In this document: piece by piece, positions 34,848 to 46,036 of the stretch
How positions within the stretch are numbered: position 1 is the stretch's first letter
Layout of the letters: every line of letters starts with the position of its first letter
Source of the DNA: Turnera subulata
Taxonomy: Eukaryota > Streptophyta > Magnoliopsida > Malpighiales > Passifloraceae
Direction: 5' to 3'
Length of the DNA stretch: 64,000 nt
NCBI GenBank assembly: GCA_028386065.3
Contig: JAKUCV010002794.1
Coordinates: 16,904 to 80,903, forward strand
The notes under the pieces: generated by a model
What the model was told of the DNA's origin: nothing
The model's input: the letters and a program-made list of their open reading frames with translations, nothing else
The model's database searches: none
Translations under genes and position numbers: made by a program

Positions 34848-37142
34848 GGGTGGAACTGAAACGGAAGACATCCAATTCCGGGAGAAAGATCGGTCAATGA
34901 GGTTGGGGGGGAACCGTCCGCCGGTCCACGTCCATATTAGAGCTGGACGCTCCGGGAGAGAAGATCATTCGGTGGCACTCTTCTCCCAGGACCACAACTG
35001 TATGGTTCTGGGGTTTACGAGGTCGGGGGTGGGGGGCGGTTTGGGTGTAATTCGAGGAGACGACTGGGTAAGTAGCTGAGGCAATAGCTGTAGAGGGACT
35101 AGGTCCAGAGGGGGTTAGGGAGATATCAAGAGTAGTCGAGGGGTTTTGGGCATTGGATACATCTCTAAGGGTTTGTCTTTTGGGGTTTTCCTTTGTGAGT
35201 TTGGAGATTTTCACTGGCTGAGTTTTCTTCATGGGTTGTTTTTGGAGTCGGTTGTGAAGTTTGCTTTTGGATTTCTTGATAGACCCCTCCCCGAGGAAAT
35301 CTTGGAATGTAGGTAAAGCAGGGAGTTGTTCAGGAGGGGGTTGGTGCTCACTGGGAGGTGGTGGTGTCGGGATAAGATCTAGAACCGGAGTCCCCTCTGG
35401 TAGGACAATATGTGAGGTCTGGACAGGTGGGGGAGGTGCATTAGGGCTGGGGAGGATGGCCGGTTCACGATCCTCAGATCCACCATTGCTCAGAAGCTGA
35501 AAACGGTTGGATGGCCGGCCAGAGTTATGGGGCAATGGGGGAGCCGGGGTGCCAGTGAATGGACGTCGGGGTGGACGCCTCGAAACTCTTGGCGCATTCA
35601 TCCATGCACCCCGTCCATCGCTGGACGATGCAACCTGCCTCCCAGTTGCCGTCAAAATTGCGGGTGGTGGTGCTGTGGCCTCATTCTGTGAATGCGGAGC
35701 ATTCGGACAACCTAACACATTGTGGTCAAGTTTCCCACATACATAACAGATATCGGGCAAGCCTTCATAGCTTACCTTCAAGGGTTCGCCTTCGAGGTAT
35801 ATTGTGCCCGGCAGAGGCTTTGTCAAATCGAGACATACAGCAATTCTAGCAAATTTTGCTCTAGTGGGATTAGAGGAATTACCGTCAAGTCTGATTGTTC
35901 TCCCCACCATGTTGCCGAGTTGTCGGAGGATCCTGGAGTGGTAGCGGTTGGTGGGGAAGTCGGGGAATTGGATCCATGTCACTATTGAATCAATCCTGCC
36001 GGTAGACGCTCGGAATGTGGGTGTCCAGGGTTGGACACTAAGCACGCTGCGGTAAATGAGCCAGGGTCCGTCGGTTAGGGCGTGAAGGTAATCCTTGCCT
36101 TCCCAGAATCGCACCACATAGAAGTTGTTGTCCAGGTCTACGATCTTAAACGGTCCAGATGGTTTCCAAAGAGTCTGCAAATTAGTATGCAGTGCTTTGA
36201 AACCAATCGGGCGACCGAATAATTTTACTATCACAGCATTCTCCCATGGCTTATCTAGACGAGCTTTGAATGGGTCGGACAATTCTAGATTCGCCACTCC
36301 ATTTGTGTGAGAAACAAATAAATCGCCGTCCTCGAATTCAGCTTCACCTTCGACCTCCCAAGGATCAGCTTGGTACAGGGGATTTGCCCCAGCAAAAAGT
36401 GAGTCCCGGTAAGAGGGGCGTTCGGGCTCCATAGGAACATCGGTAACCATCACGCCGGGAGCTTGGTCGGTTTGCGGGGGTGAGGGTGTTGTGCTGGTGG
36501 CGTCAGGTACAGCTGCTTGGGGGGGAGGTGGAGGCACCACCACTGGAGCTGGAGGAGCTCGGGCTTCGAAGGAGGTGGTGCCTTCCTCACCTGCCCGCTC
36601 GGTGGTGGCAGTGGAAAGGTTGCAGGCTATCGATGCAGGGGTTGACTGCTTCAACGCCGCCAGGGGAGGTGACGGTGGCCGACGGTCCACAGTGGGGGGG
36701 GGAGCAGTTCCCCGGTCGCGTGAACGGGAACGACGGCGCTGGATGGGGCTGCTGACGGAGGAGCGGTGGCGGTCAGTGATAGACGCGCTGTCGGTGTCGG
36801 AGTCCAGGCCTTCCGGTGGCACGCCCATGGCCGCGGCGACCGGAAGGGAGGTGACAGGAGGCGGCACGCGCGCCGAGGGCGCGGCGCGTGGGGGCCCTGC
36901 CGTCTTCAATGTCGGGCTGTGTAGGTTGCAGAACGGGCGAGGGAGTTGCAGATCTAGCTTGGTGGAGGGGACCGGTCTCAAGACGTTGCACGGAGAGGGA
37001 TCTAACGCCTCATGCCGTGTTTTGTCTCGCCGGAGCGGCCCCGACGTTGGGCGGAAAATGGTTGGCTCGGATGTGTTTTTTGTGAACAAAGTCTGACACT
37101 GTAACAGACAGAGGAAACGCTTTGACTATGATCTCTATCTTT
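34848..37142 (-). mobile_element. LINE-like insertion with ORF1 only, in BAHD-3 exon 1
   Basis: The insertion is 2295 bp and is flanked by the 19-bp duplication TTCCACCATGAGCTTCCTA (34829-34847 and 37143-37161). It reads on the minus strand: a short leader, one large ORF (37089-34894), and about 45 bp of tail. There is no endonuclease/RT ORF, and no poly(A) at the 3' boundary. The target duplication length fits LINE-type retrotransposition. Confidence 0.8.
34894..37089 (-). CDS. LINE ORF1-type protein with DUF4283 and CCHC knuckle (731 aa)
   Basis: This is one uninterrupted 731-residue frame. The first 220 residues are rich in Pro, Ala, Arg and Ser and look disordered. A DUF4283-like domain follows ([18 protein letters not shown], then [16 protein letters not shown] and [15 protein letters not shown]), then a CCHC zinc knuckle [14 protein letters not shown], and then a long Pro-rich tail. 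This layout is that of plant LINE ORF1 nucleic-acid-binding proteins. It lies wholly inside the insertion that breaks BAHD-3. An ORF this long without stops suggests recent insertion. It is GC-richer than its surroundings. Confidence 0.8.
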   Translation of the reverse strand: MFTKNTSEPTIFRPTSGPLRRDKTRHEALDPSPCNVLRPVPSTKLDLQLPRPFCNLHSPTLKTAGPPRAAPSARVPPPVTSLPVAAAMGVPPEGLDSDTDSASITDRHRSSVSSPIQRRRSRSRDRGTAPPPTVDRRPPSPPLAALKQSTPASIACNLSTATTERAGEEGTTSFEARAPPAPVVVPPPPPQAAVPDATSTTPSPPQTDQAPGVMVTDVPMEPERPSYRDSLFAGANPLYQADPWEVEGEAEFEDGDLFVSHTNGVANLELSDPFKARLDKPWENAVIVKLFGRPIGFKALHTNLQTLWKPSGPFKIVDLDNNFYVVRFWEGKDYLHALTDGPWLIYRSVLSVQPWTPTFRASTGRIDSIVTWIQFPDFPTNRYHSRILRQLGNMVGRTIRLDGNSSNPTRAKFARIAVCLDLTKPLPGTIYLEGEPLKVSYEGLPDICYVCGKLDHNVLGCPNAPHSQNEATAPPPAILTATGRQVASSSDGRGAWMNAPRVSRRPPRRPFTGTPAPPLPHNSGRPSNRFQLLSNGGSEDREPAILPSPNAPPPPVQTSHIVLPEGTPVLDLIPTPPPPSEHQPPPEQLPALPTFQDFLGEGSIKKSKSKLHNRLQKQPMKKTQPVKISKLTKENPKRQTLRDVSNAQNPSTTLDISLTPSGPSPSTAIASATYPVVSSNYTQTAPHPRPRKPQNHTVVVLGEECHRMIFSPGASSSNMDVDRRTVPPQPH

Positions 37143-37442
37143 TTCCACCATGAGCTTCCTATTAGGGCCTTCCCTTAGCCTACCAGCCGTTGGATAGTAG
37201 AACACCAGTGCTTTAGCCATTGCCTCCCTCATGACCTTAACTGGGTCCTTCCCTTGCATTAAGGGATTGTGACGGCAAAAATATATGCCCCGCACAAAGT
37301 ATCGCAAACCGTCTTGGTCATCGATGTCTGATAAGTACTTGAACTCATGAGGAGTCGGTTTGGCTGGCCGGAGCAGCTCCGGCTCACGTCGATGAATCTT
37401 GAACACAAGAGAGGAGGTGGTTGTTGGTGGAGGTAATTCCAT

Positions 37443-38154
37443 GGGAGCTAGCTAGCTATAACCTTTCTTTGTTGAGTAAACGAGGGAATTGGATGTTACA
37501 CCCTCTATTGTAGAAGCCAGCTGAAAGCTTTTTTTATATATGTACTACACCTTGGATGCCAACCAATATTGGGTCATGACTCATGACAAACTTCCAGAGG
37601 TTAGTACGACTGTACCTGGGGTTAATTACAGTGTCATTGTCTTGATGACCACTTTTTGTACCTTACTTCAATATTCTCAGGAATAAATTGCTCGATTAAT
37701 ATCAAAAAGAATTTAAGCTAGTCATTTTTATCATATTTTCATGCCAGGCCATCTAATAGAATAATATGCATGTTTCGCATGGATTAATCTGACACACCTG
37801 GTTATTGAAAAAAAAAATAATAATCTGATGCACCTAATACCCTCCAACAGCAGCAGAAAGTTATGCGTTGCATTGGATACCAACTAATTGGGTTTGACAA
37901 TCTTCCAAATTAAACTAATCAAGTGAGCCGAGCTCGAGCTTTCAATTCTCCACCGTCTAGCTTGAGCTTTGGAAGGTTGTAATTGTGACAAGCAAAAGTC
38001 ACAAAGCCACAATTATAACCTCCCAAAAACATTGTACAGTGAGCATTGTATGAGTGGAGAAAATATTTTTTTTTTCTTTTATCTTGGATGGAGAAATTGA
38101 CAAAAGCATGCATAAATTGTGGGCCATGATTGTGTAGCCATAACATGTTTTCTA
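37443..38154. other. BAHD-3 upstream region
   Basis: The first 150 bp match the BAHD-2 upstream block (CCAACCAAT, TCATGACTCATGACAAAC). A second shared segment occurs at about 37800-37920 and 28985-29150. No gene was seen. Confidence 0.5.
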
Positions 38155-38368
38155 TTTTTTTCTTTTTTTTTGCTTACGCACTGGTATCCTGGGCCAATCC
38201 GCCTTTAAGGGATAACAACGGGCGCAGACTAATCCAGCTCATGGCATGATTGGAACCATAAAGGTTGGCGCCACTAGCCCCTAGAGTGCTGCGTTCCCAA
38301 GACTCGAACTCGAGATCCCTTGGTTAAGCTAGAACAACTCCAACTAGTTGATCTAACCCATCGGGGTT
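38155..38368 (-). mobile_element. tRNA-derived SINE (minus)
   Basis: On the minus strand an A-box-like TAGATCAACTAGTTGGAG is followed 30-40 nt later by a B-box GAGTTCGAGTC. The element ends in an A-rich tail (the T-run at 38155-38171 on plus). Imperfect flanking repeats GCCATAACATGTTTTCT / GCCATAACCTATTTTCT fit a decayed target duplication. Confidence 0.65.
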
Positions 38369-38537
38369 GCCATAACCTATTTTCTTAATGCTGCCTATCA
38401 TTGATGGTATTGTGGCTGGCAACCTGGCCGCTATTTTTCTCTTGATTTGTGAGCATTCCACGTGGGCTTAATGTTCTTTCTTTTTTTGTCAACATGTAAA
38501 TGATTCATTTCATAATAGCAAGGTTTGGGAGACCAGC

Positions 38538-38865
38538 TACCATCGAGGGTGGTGACTCAGTGGTAAAGCTTTTAGCCTGCCTTCTTTAGGACTTGGGTTC
38601 GAGTCCCGGCGCTTCCAGTCAAGCCCCATAATAGTGTGATGTGGCCGAATATGGCCTTCCACACTTGTAGGGTGGTGGCCGTTGAGCCCGGGGTCTCCCT
38701 GACACTATGACACGTAGCAGGCGAGGGTGTCCGCTGGTGCCCCTGTGGGCGGTCTCTCCTATGAGGAGGGTCTAATGCCAGGATGTAACTGGTATTGACC
38801 GGGGCCTTGACCGACGGGGCGATGATGACACCACTGATGCTTTTTTTTTTCTCGGCAAAAAAAAA
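38538..38865 (+). mobile_element. tRNA-derived SINE (plus) nested in the LINE
   Basis: A-box GGTGACTCAGTGGTAAAGC and B-box GGGTTCGAGTCCCGG occur in tRNA spacing, followed by a tRNA-unrelated body and a T/A-rich tail. The 17-bp duplication AGGTTTGGGAGACCAGC (38521-38537) recurs with one change at 38866-38882. Confidence 0.88.
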
Positions 38866-39698
38866 AGGATTGGGAGACCAGCGTACAAAGTTTACAACAA
38901 ATTTGTTTGTAACAGAAACAATAGACAAACCTGCCAATACCTCACACATCCCTTCATCAAGGGTTGATCCAATTTGCAGTAGACATCCTGATTCGGCATC
39001 TGGTTTGACCGTACTGGTTGGGGAATTTGGAAGGTCTTGAACTAACTAATGCCAATTGAGCCTTCCGAGTGTTCTCACACTCCGAACAGCCAAATATGCC
39101 AGGCTTGTTGTCAATGAACGTAGCCGAATTGGATCTCGCAACTGATTGGTTCCACTTCCAGTTCGGGAGTAGCACCTCAACCATAACTGAAGCAGCACTC
39201 TCATTCCTGCAATCACCACCAGAGGTGTTTCTGCCAGCCTCATATAGAGGCTAAAATATTAATACAGGACTTGTAAGTGCCAAAGTCTTCAACAAAATAC
39301 AACAAAACCACTTCACTGAAAAGTGACAAAAAAAACGAAGGAAGGATTGACCGTGGTCCTCCTCTTCTCCCTTACAAAAACCATCATTTAGCCTGAGTAG
39401 GAGTGCCGGCCACCACGCCAGACTCCCTGCCACCCTCCTCCGCTTCATCACCCTCTCTCAACAGCCCCTCTGCCTACCTCTTCATGTCCTTTCTCCACTT
39501 CAGATCATCAGCAGAAATTTGGTAGACTTTCAGCGTTTTCCTAGCCAGCTTCTTCCATCTCTGTTTCTTTGCAAAGGAACTTGTGGGAGAGTGATGATCA
39601 ATTTCCCTTTCTAACTCTGCTACAGAGTTAACCCAACCGTTATGAATCTCATTCACAATGCTCTAGCCCTCCACCGAACCCGAGATGAAATCCGATTT

Positions 39699-40688
39699 TC
39701 ATTTCTTCTTGGCTGATCCAGTCACATCCCCTTGTGTCTGCAGCACCATCGCAACACTGTCAGCAATGTTGTCTATCGGGATCTGGATGATGGGCTCCTG
39801 CTCTGTTAGATTGGTTCCCTCAACTCTAGTGGGCGAAGGCTGTGGATTATCCACCACATTCGTTGGATCACCTGTCGGTTTTGGTTGCCCTTCGGTGGCC
39901 GATTTTTTTAAGAACATGGGCATCTTCCCTACATAGTCCTTAGCTCTCATCCATGGTTCGTAGCTGAAGATAGAATTCGTTTCCACCCGCTCTTGAGAAC
40001 GCTTAGGCTTCTTACACCATCTCACAGCATGAGTGATTCTTCCACATCTGATACAAAACTCTCCCAACCTCTCATATTTTATCTTAACCCAGAGCTTCTT
40101 CCCCGATTGGTCATACACATAAATCCCTGGAATAAGTGGGTTCTCCGGAAGGAATTCCACTTTGGCTCTAACAAAGCCGCGCCAACCCTTAAAGTTTTCA
40201 ATTTTATCCTCTAGGGAGAAGTTAGCAGGGAAAACATCCAGAAATCTATTAATTCTAGTTTCATCCAGAAAACTAAGAGGGAGTTCATGCAACTGTATCC
40301 AAATTGTAGACATTCTCCAAGGAATCTGGCTCAGAGAAAGATGAGGTAACCATCTCTGGAAATTGGTGTGTGCATTAGCTCTCAGCCATGGGGATCCATT
40401 TAGGATCCTATCAGTTTCATACCCAAAGCTAAGTAAAAATAAGTTATTACCTCTGTCTGTGACCTTGAAATCACCCGATAAGCTCCACACCTTGTCGAGG
40501 TTGGCCTTGAAAGCACCAACTGTGAACTTTCTTTGGGAGTAAACCTTGCCAACCAGACAAGTACAACTTATCATGTCTCCAAGTGTCTCCTCCATAACTT
40601 CATCGGCATCACCAGGGGGTCTGGACTCGAATCTTACCACAAAGTCCTCTTCCCTGAGGTTAACCTCCGGGAAAGTCGAGGGCTCCAT
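39699..40688 (-). CDS. LINE ORF1-type protein with DUF4283 and CCHC knuckle (329 aa)
   Basis: An uninterrupted 329-residue frame starts MEPSTFPEVNLREEDFVV. The DUF4283-like domain covers roughly residues 40-190 (KVYSQRKFTVGAFKANLDKVW, then STIWIQLHELPLSFLDE), and a CCHC knuckle CIRCGRITHAVRWC lies near 220. The C-terminal continuation (39656-39474, KKQRWKKLARKTLKVYQISA) is in another frame, so the original ORF1 was longer and has been frameshifted or stopped. It is an RNA-binding chaperone of a LINE by family; no sign of host recruitment is visible. Confidence 0.75.
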   Translation of the reverse strand: MEPSTFPEVNLREEDFVVRFESRPPGDADEVMEETLGDMISCTCLVGKVYSQRKFTVGAFKANLDKVWSLSGDFKVTDRGNNLFLLSFGYETDRILNGSPWLRANAHTNFQRWLPHLSLSQIPWRMSTIWIQLHELPLSFLDETRINRFLDVFPANFSLEDKIENFKGWRGFVRAKVEFLPENPLIPGIYVYDQSGKKLWVKIKYERLGEFCIRCGRITHAVRWCKKPKRSQERVETNSIFSYEPWMRAKDYVGKMPMFLKKSATEGQPKPTGDPTNVVDNPQPSPTRVEGTNLTEQEPIIQIPIDNIADSVAMVLQTQGDVTGSAKKK

Positions 40689-40974
40689 AGTTTCAACTAC
40701 GTATAATACTTTGCACTAAGAATTGAAAGTAAGAGAGGTGGAGGTAGGAACAGGGTGAAGACGGATCTAATGGAGCAATTAGGGATTCATTGTGTTAGGT
40801 TGCCATGCTGTGTTGAATCAACAAGCAAGATGCTCTGTAAACATCAAATTGAGGATCGAATGGCTTAATGTTCTTTCATGACTTTAATTTCATGGATGAA
40901 AAATGAAAATTCGAGTGACCTGGTTAAGGTTCTTATATAGGGTAGAGTTTGCATAATGTGGGAGCTTATGGTAG

Positions 40975-41045
40975 TGACTTTCTTTTCTTGACAGATAATA
41001 GTAGTGACTTTCTTTTTTTGACAGATAATAGTAGTGACTTTGTCA
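40975..41045. repeat. 33-bp tandem repeat
   Basis: About two and a third copies of a unit containing GTAGTGACTTTCTTTT and TTGACAGATAATA. Confidence 0.8.
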
Positions 41046-41497
41046 GAACTACTTTATATTTCATTGATTGATGGGAAACATTGTTGTTTTCTCAAGCAAA
41101 AGCTTAAAAAATTTCCATCAACATTAAGACAAAGACTACGTTATTGTAGAGTTTCTCAGATGCGCAACCTAACAATATGCAAGGTTATGCATGTTATAAC
41201 CTGATATATAATTTAGGGATGCTTGAGATTTTCCATTCCTTTTTTTCTAAAAAAAAAAACAGTTTGTGTTGTCATCATCCATCACAGTCTGAACCTATAT
41301 TAGTCATATGATTCAGATAATACATTCAACAATTGTCTTATTATTCAGTTACACCCAACAACTGTCTACACAAGCTCAAACTTAAAACACCAGAAAAGAC
41401 ATAAATTAAGTACATCACAACAAAGTTTCACAACACAAATTAACCTCTGCAGCACATTACTTCAAACAATTAAGGAATGAAGGAACTAGCTAGCGTC

Positions 41498-41760
41498 TCA
41501 CACTGAAGACCAGGAGTTTGCCTCGATCCAATCGAATGCTATGGGTCCTAAGAGTAAATTAGGGATTCCCAAAGAGCTGATTAAGGCAAGTGCATGGGGT
41601 CGCAATTCACTGCAAAGTTTTGTAACCTCTTCTCTCACGGCTGCAGCATTTTCTGTTGATAGGTACCCATTTCTCAGAAATGTGTAATCTTGCTCCTTGC
41701 AAATTATTGCATACATGGATCTAAGCAGAGCTATATATCACATCCTGAAATAAACATCTT
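41498..41760 (-). pseudogene. ACX3 last-exon relic (beside BAHD-4)
   Basis: The minus strand reads MYAIICKEQDYTFLRNGYLS through RPHALALISSLGIP to [12 protein letters not shown], matching the final exon of ACX3 at 52671-52919. The acceptor region and the following intron stretch (ATCTTAATCTAATGATCA) are also preserved, but the upstream exons are missing and the first codons (VLALV) are disrupted. The 3' flank 41290-41497 also matches. BAHD-4 begins 310 bp away, the same arrangement as at BAHD-2. Confidence 0.9.
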
Positions 41761-42070
41761 AATCTAATGATCAGAGGGTACTTCCAGATTTTGACCGGAG
41801 AATGTAGATGAAGAAGAAAATCAAACTAGTGGAGGAAAGTCCAAATTGAAGTAGAATGGTACTTTACATGAAAGTCCAAACCAAGCAGCTTAGAGTTGAG
41901 CGTGTACAATGGAGATTCGATCGACAAGCTGAAAATGAAACACATCCAAATTATGAATAAGACGATCAGAGTTGATCCAACTCAAAACCCAACTTGGATA
42001 AAGCACACCAAACCCCCCACCAAATGCAACAAAAGGGTCAACAAGACATGGAAACTCCAAAACAAGTAGC

Positions 42071-43633
42071 TTATAAGGAATATTTGATAGACATTTGTGA
42101 ACCAAGATGTCCTGCAGTTGGTTTATTAAAATTGAACAAAGTCCTAAGCTCCTTTGAAAGTCGTTCCATTGCAATGGCCGGCAAGCTAAATGTGGCTATA
42201 ATCCTTTTCTCTCCTTTCTTATTAGCAAATGGAAGAAGGTAGCCGCATGCCAAGTCCTCAGGGCATCCAGCATCAGCTGGCCCGCCATATGCTGCCTCAC
42301 CCCACCCATAATCCAACTCCGGGAACCCTACATGTGTTATATCCGTCAACTCAAAGGTTCTTGCGGTTACATAGCCAGGCCTGCCTTTAGTGACCATCAA
42401 AGAAGCCACAGAGCTGATGTAGTCTCTAGAGAACTGTGCTTTAGCCTTTTTCACCAACTCCAACGCATATCCTAGTGGGTTTCGGGTGAGGTTTGATGCT
42501 GTCGCTAGAGCTACCGGGCAGACAATGGCATTACCGTAGTACCCTCTTGGCAATGGAGGGTTGACAAGCTTTTGCCGTGCATTGATAGTGCACATTACAC
42601 GCACTTCTTGGCTGGGAGGAAGCTGGAGAGCTATGGTTCTACACTTCCATAGATATGCTGTTAATATTTCAAATGAGGTGAACTTTTCTCCAGGAGGGAG
42701 AAGGTTTCTTAGGGTTGATAGTTCCTTGGGGCCAAAGAGAAATGACCTATCTACCAATTGTTCTTCACTTGAATGATCAACTACACCTGGGGCAGTGTCT
42801 ACGTACTCAAGATGCTGGTGAGTTACCTTTGGTGGGTCAATGGAACTAAGAAGATGCCTTTCCCATACTGGTAAGACAGAAGGTGCATCAGCTCCACGGG
42901 CGATTTCGCTCACAGCTGAACAGAATTGGACGAGGCCTAGGGCATCACACATGGCGTGGTTGTAGTTGAAGGCAAAGGTGAAACCACCACATTTCAGGCG
43001 TGTTACCTTTTTAATGAGCAACAAACACAGCAAACAGTAGCATATTTGATTAGTCAAGTAAACTGGAGCAGATAATTAATATAATATGCAGGGTGTGCCA
43101 TGCATGAATCCTTCCAGATATTTATGAGTCTCATATTATAAGTTTAATTTTTATAGCTAGGATATAATCACAAACCTGAAAAATAAGTAAAGGATAATTT
43201 AGAATCTCACTAGAGCCAGGGACATTGAAGAGAAACTCATCGATGTAAGGGTAAGGAAGGTGAGGTGCGACTCCCAATTGTTGAAGAGTAACTTCAGCAT
43301 CTGCCTCAGTAAACAAGACACCTTCACCATTGCATTCCACCGCGAGCTTCCTATTAGGCCCTTCCCTTAGCCTACCAGCCATTGGATAGTAGAACACCAA
43401 TGCTGTAGCTATTGCCTCCCTCATGACCTTAACTGGTCCTTCCCTTGCATTGAGGGACTGTGATGGTAAAAATATATCTTCCTCACAAAGCATCGCAAAC
43501 CCTCTTGGTCATCGATGTCTGATAAGTGCTTGAACTCGTGAGGAGTTGGTTTGGCTGGCCGGAGCAGCTCCGGCTCACGTCTGTGAATCTTGAACACTAG
43601 GGAGGAAGGCGTTGTTGGTGGAGGTAATTCCAT
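42071..43633 (-). pseudogene. BAHD acyltransferase (copy 4), one-base frameshift
   Basis: Exon 1 is 43633-43176 ([20 protein letters not shown]) and exon 2 is 43006-42071. The exon 2 length of 936 nt equals that of BAHD-2, with HAMCD and DYGWG intact. Exon 1 is 458 nt, one short: copies 2 and 3 have GGGAAGGACCC before the VKVMREA codons, but here one C is missing near 43435, so the frame breaks after QGKD. Everything else would encode a 464-residue acyltransferase ending KYSL. The intron is only 169 bp and free of transposons, which is probably the ancestral state. It is either a recent pseudogene or a sequencing/assembly error. Confidence 0.85.
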
Positions 43634-43639
43634 GCCAGC

Positions 43640-44290
43640 TAGCTACTCTTTGCGTTTTGATGAGAAAAACGAGGAAATTGCTCTTGGCCTGAATGGGGTT
43701 GATCTCATGCATGATCCTCCCAAATGCCAGAATTTCAGTTTTAGATGCATGCACCTATGTTAAAGCCTCTTTAATTTTGGTATCCTTGTAGCTAGCCACA
43801 CCAAACATATCTGCAAAGCAGAGCATTAATGATTATGATTGCAAGAATGTATTCCCTCCTCTAGAGTTGCATAACGTTGAGGCCCATAATCTCCCACGCG
43901 ACAGAGCTAGAGAAGAAGAGAAGTTCTTGACAAACCAAGAAAAAACCAAGAAAAAGTAGTTGTTTGATATGTATACTGCTATAGTTCGTACTAACCTGCT
44001 AGTTGTTGTTGAGCATTCTCCTTCCAAGTAAATTGAACCTATTCTTGCAAGCCAACCCAACTTCATGTCAAGCCTGTGGCTCCGGCAGGAGAAGAAATAA
44101 TAGATGGGGAAGGAAGAAGAAGTCGGGAGAGGAGGAAAAAGATGATGAAAAGAAAAGGAGGGAAGAGGAAACATCTGGAAAAGTTTGGGTGGTGGCAAGT
44201 CATGATTGGCCGCCCGGATTTTTTATTAGGATAATGTTTCCCACGTGCAAAACATGTTCAAAATACCCTCCAATTACTAGTTTTTTTTTT
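43640..44290. other. BAHD-4 upstream region
   Basis: No gene was recognised. There is a purine-rich stretch at 44095-44175 (GGAAGAAGAAG type) and no clear repeat ends. Confidence 0.45.
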
Positions 44291-44554
44291 TCCTTGGAGA
44301 AGAAACTCTAAGGAGCCCAAAAGACCAAGGCTGTTAAAAACGAGTTTTCAAGTAAAATCGAAATGGCCCTGTAAAAAACGTAACGTAGAATCATAAGAGC
44401 CCACAAAATTTAATTTTTAATTTTAATTGGATTCATAAATTGGTCAATTCATAAAATTCATCCCACAAATATTGTCTCTCATCAAAATTCAACCTACATA
44501 TAGACCTTAATTAATATAATTGGAATATAACCTAAGTTAACAACAAACCACACC

Positions 44555-44705
44555 ATTAAAACAACAAATTCAAAGTTAAAATACATATTGTCTAATCAAA
44601 ATACCAAACAAGAGTACTTCAAGTGCATAATTAAAACAACAAATTCAAAATTAAAATACATATTGTCTAATCAAAATACCAAACAAGAGTACTTCAAGTG
44701 CATAA
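44555..44705. repeat. 75-bp tandem duplication
   Basis: Two nearly identical copies begin ATTAAAACAACAAATTCAAA at 44555 and 44630. Confidence 0.9.
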
Positions 44706-44764
44706 TATTCAAAGTAAACATAGCAATACAACATTACTAATACAAATACTCAACCTGCAAAATT

Positions 44765-45730
44765 AGAAGCAGAACCGGATGCATCACCCGTAGAAGCCAT
44801 TACGATCCACCACCTAATAAATGTCCAAGTCCACAAATTAAACACTCGCAAAAAATTGTGCTTGAAAACAGCATATATATAATATATTAGTAACTGCATC
44901 AAACTAAGCAACACTCAAACATAACCCAATAGGAAGATGACATGCTTAAGTTTGTATATGGATTCATAGCCTTCTTGATACATGCGTCTATGACAAACGA
45001 TCATGAATTAGTAATATAAGTGAAATGCTGCCGGTGTACATGTTGAGTAAAAGATAATAATCAAGTTATGGAGCATTAAGTTAGGCATCACAAAAATAAT
45101 AAGGAAAAAATAAAAATATTTTATGTATAGACATATTCCACTATGTTAAAAGCAAAAGCAGCAGCAGCTAGCTAAAAGGCAACAAATAAAACTATGAAGT
45201 GTTAATGCTATCGATGAATTGTTTTCTACTGTAATTGGTTTTTGGCCTAGAAATGAAGCATATCAAAACTGCAAGAAAAATGTATAAATCATTCAAGAGT
45301 GTTTCGGAACCTATATACACTATCAACATTTTTTTTCCTTTTTTGTCAACTGATATCAACAAAGTTTGAGCATTGTTAGCTTCATAATATGATTAACCTG
45401 TGATTCTCCGAAAACAGTAGGCATAGAGTACTACAATCTAGTTAACAAAGATTTTGGGGGAGAATATACAAAGAGAATGAGGAAAGGCATACCTTACCTG
45501 AACCAATCGGCGTCGGACGTGGAGGAGCAGACGACGACTTGGATTTGTATCTTGGAGAAAACGATGAAGCAGCAGCCAGCAAGAGTAGGCGACCGAAAGA
45601 CTTGGAGAAGGAGGAGGAGTAGGTGGCCGGAACTTTGAGGAGGAGCCAAAGATGGATGGTGGCGGTGGTGCTGTGGCGTGGCTGCTCTCCGGTGAGGTGA
45701 AGGAGGGAGTTGGGCGGTTGGCAAAGAAAG
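44765..45730 (-). other. split-exon remnant, unrecognised
   Basis: A GC-rich stretch (45724-45500) ends at a strong donor (TTCAG/GTAAGG). After about 670 bp an acceptor near 44828 leads into an ATG (44804) reading MASTGDASGSASNFA, which ends at another possible donor. This looks like a 5' non-coding exon plus the first coding exon of a gene whose remainder is missing. Similar starts occur in plant transposase-derived genes, but the piece is too short to assign. Confidence 0.25.
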
Positions 45731-45757
45731 GGGAATTAGGGATTTGTTGATTTGGGG

Positions 45758-46036
45758 TGTTGTGTTTTATTTTTTTCCCATTTCTGCTCGACAGACACGC
45801 TGAGCTCTATAGTCCAATTTCTGTTATAAATATATACTGTACGTGTATGTATGTCATTGTATATATACCAAATACATACCAAATACATACATATTGTTAT
45901 TATATATATTGAATGAAGAAAGAGAAAGAGAGTGAATGAAAAAACGGGTTTAACCCGTGTTCTTCCCTGCCATTTTTCCTCCACCCTTCAACTTCTTCTC
46001 CTAAATTCCATCTATCAATTCCATTCTTTTATAACA
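45758..46036 (+). repeat. probable 5' LTR of copia E
   Basis: It starts TGTTGTGTTTTATTT, ends TTTTATAACA, and is followed at once by CGTTATCAGCACG. There is no second copy in the window to confirm the limits. Confidence 0.5.

Larger units (their letters stand above)
30030..37442 (-). pseudogene. BAHD acyltransferase pseudogene (copy 3)
   Basis: This is a paralog of BAHD-2. Exon 1 starts at 37442 ([20 protein letters not shown]). It is cut after the RKLMVE codons by a 2.3-kb LINE-like insertion at 34848-37142 with a 19-bp target duplication, and it resumes to the donor at 34671. Exon 2 is 30886-30030. It keeps HTMCD and DYGWG and ends SIKSSL, but it lacks 79 nt (the segment between PPGKKCTS and CTLNARHK), which shifts the frame. 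The intron carries MULEs M2 and M3 and two hAT elements. At least two independent lesions make it non-functional. Confidence 0.9.
38481..40861 (-). mobile_element. LINE-like element, ORF1 only, complete ends
   Basis: It is flanked by the 16-bp duplication GGCTTAATGTTCTTTC (38465-38480 and 40862-40877). On the minus strand it ends in an A-run directly against the duplication (T-run at 38481 on plus), as target-primed reverse transcription leaves. It contains ORF1 (40688-39699) but no endonuclease or RT. A SINE is nested near its 3' end. Confidence 0.82.

Noticed and set aside
36491..37096. 201-codon plus-strand open frame
   Set aside because: It is the antisense shadow of the GC-rich Pro/Ala part of LINE ORF1 (37089-34894).
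43833..44311. open frames above BAHD-4
   Set aside because: Purine-rich low complexity, no recognisable domain or splice logic.
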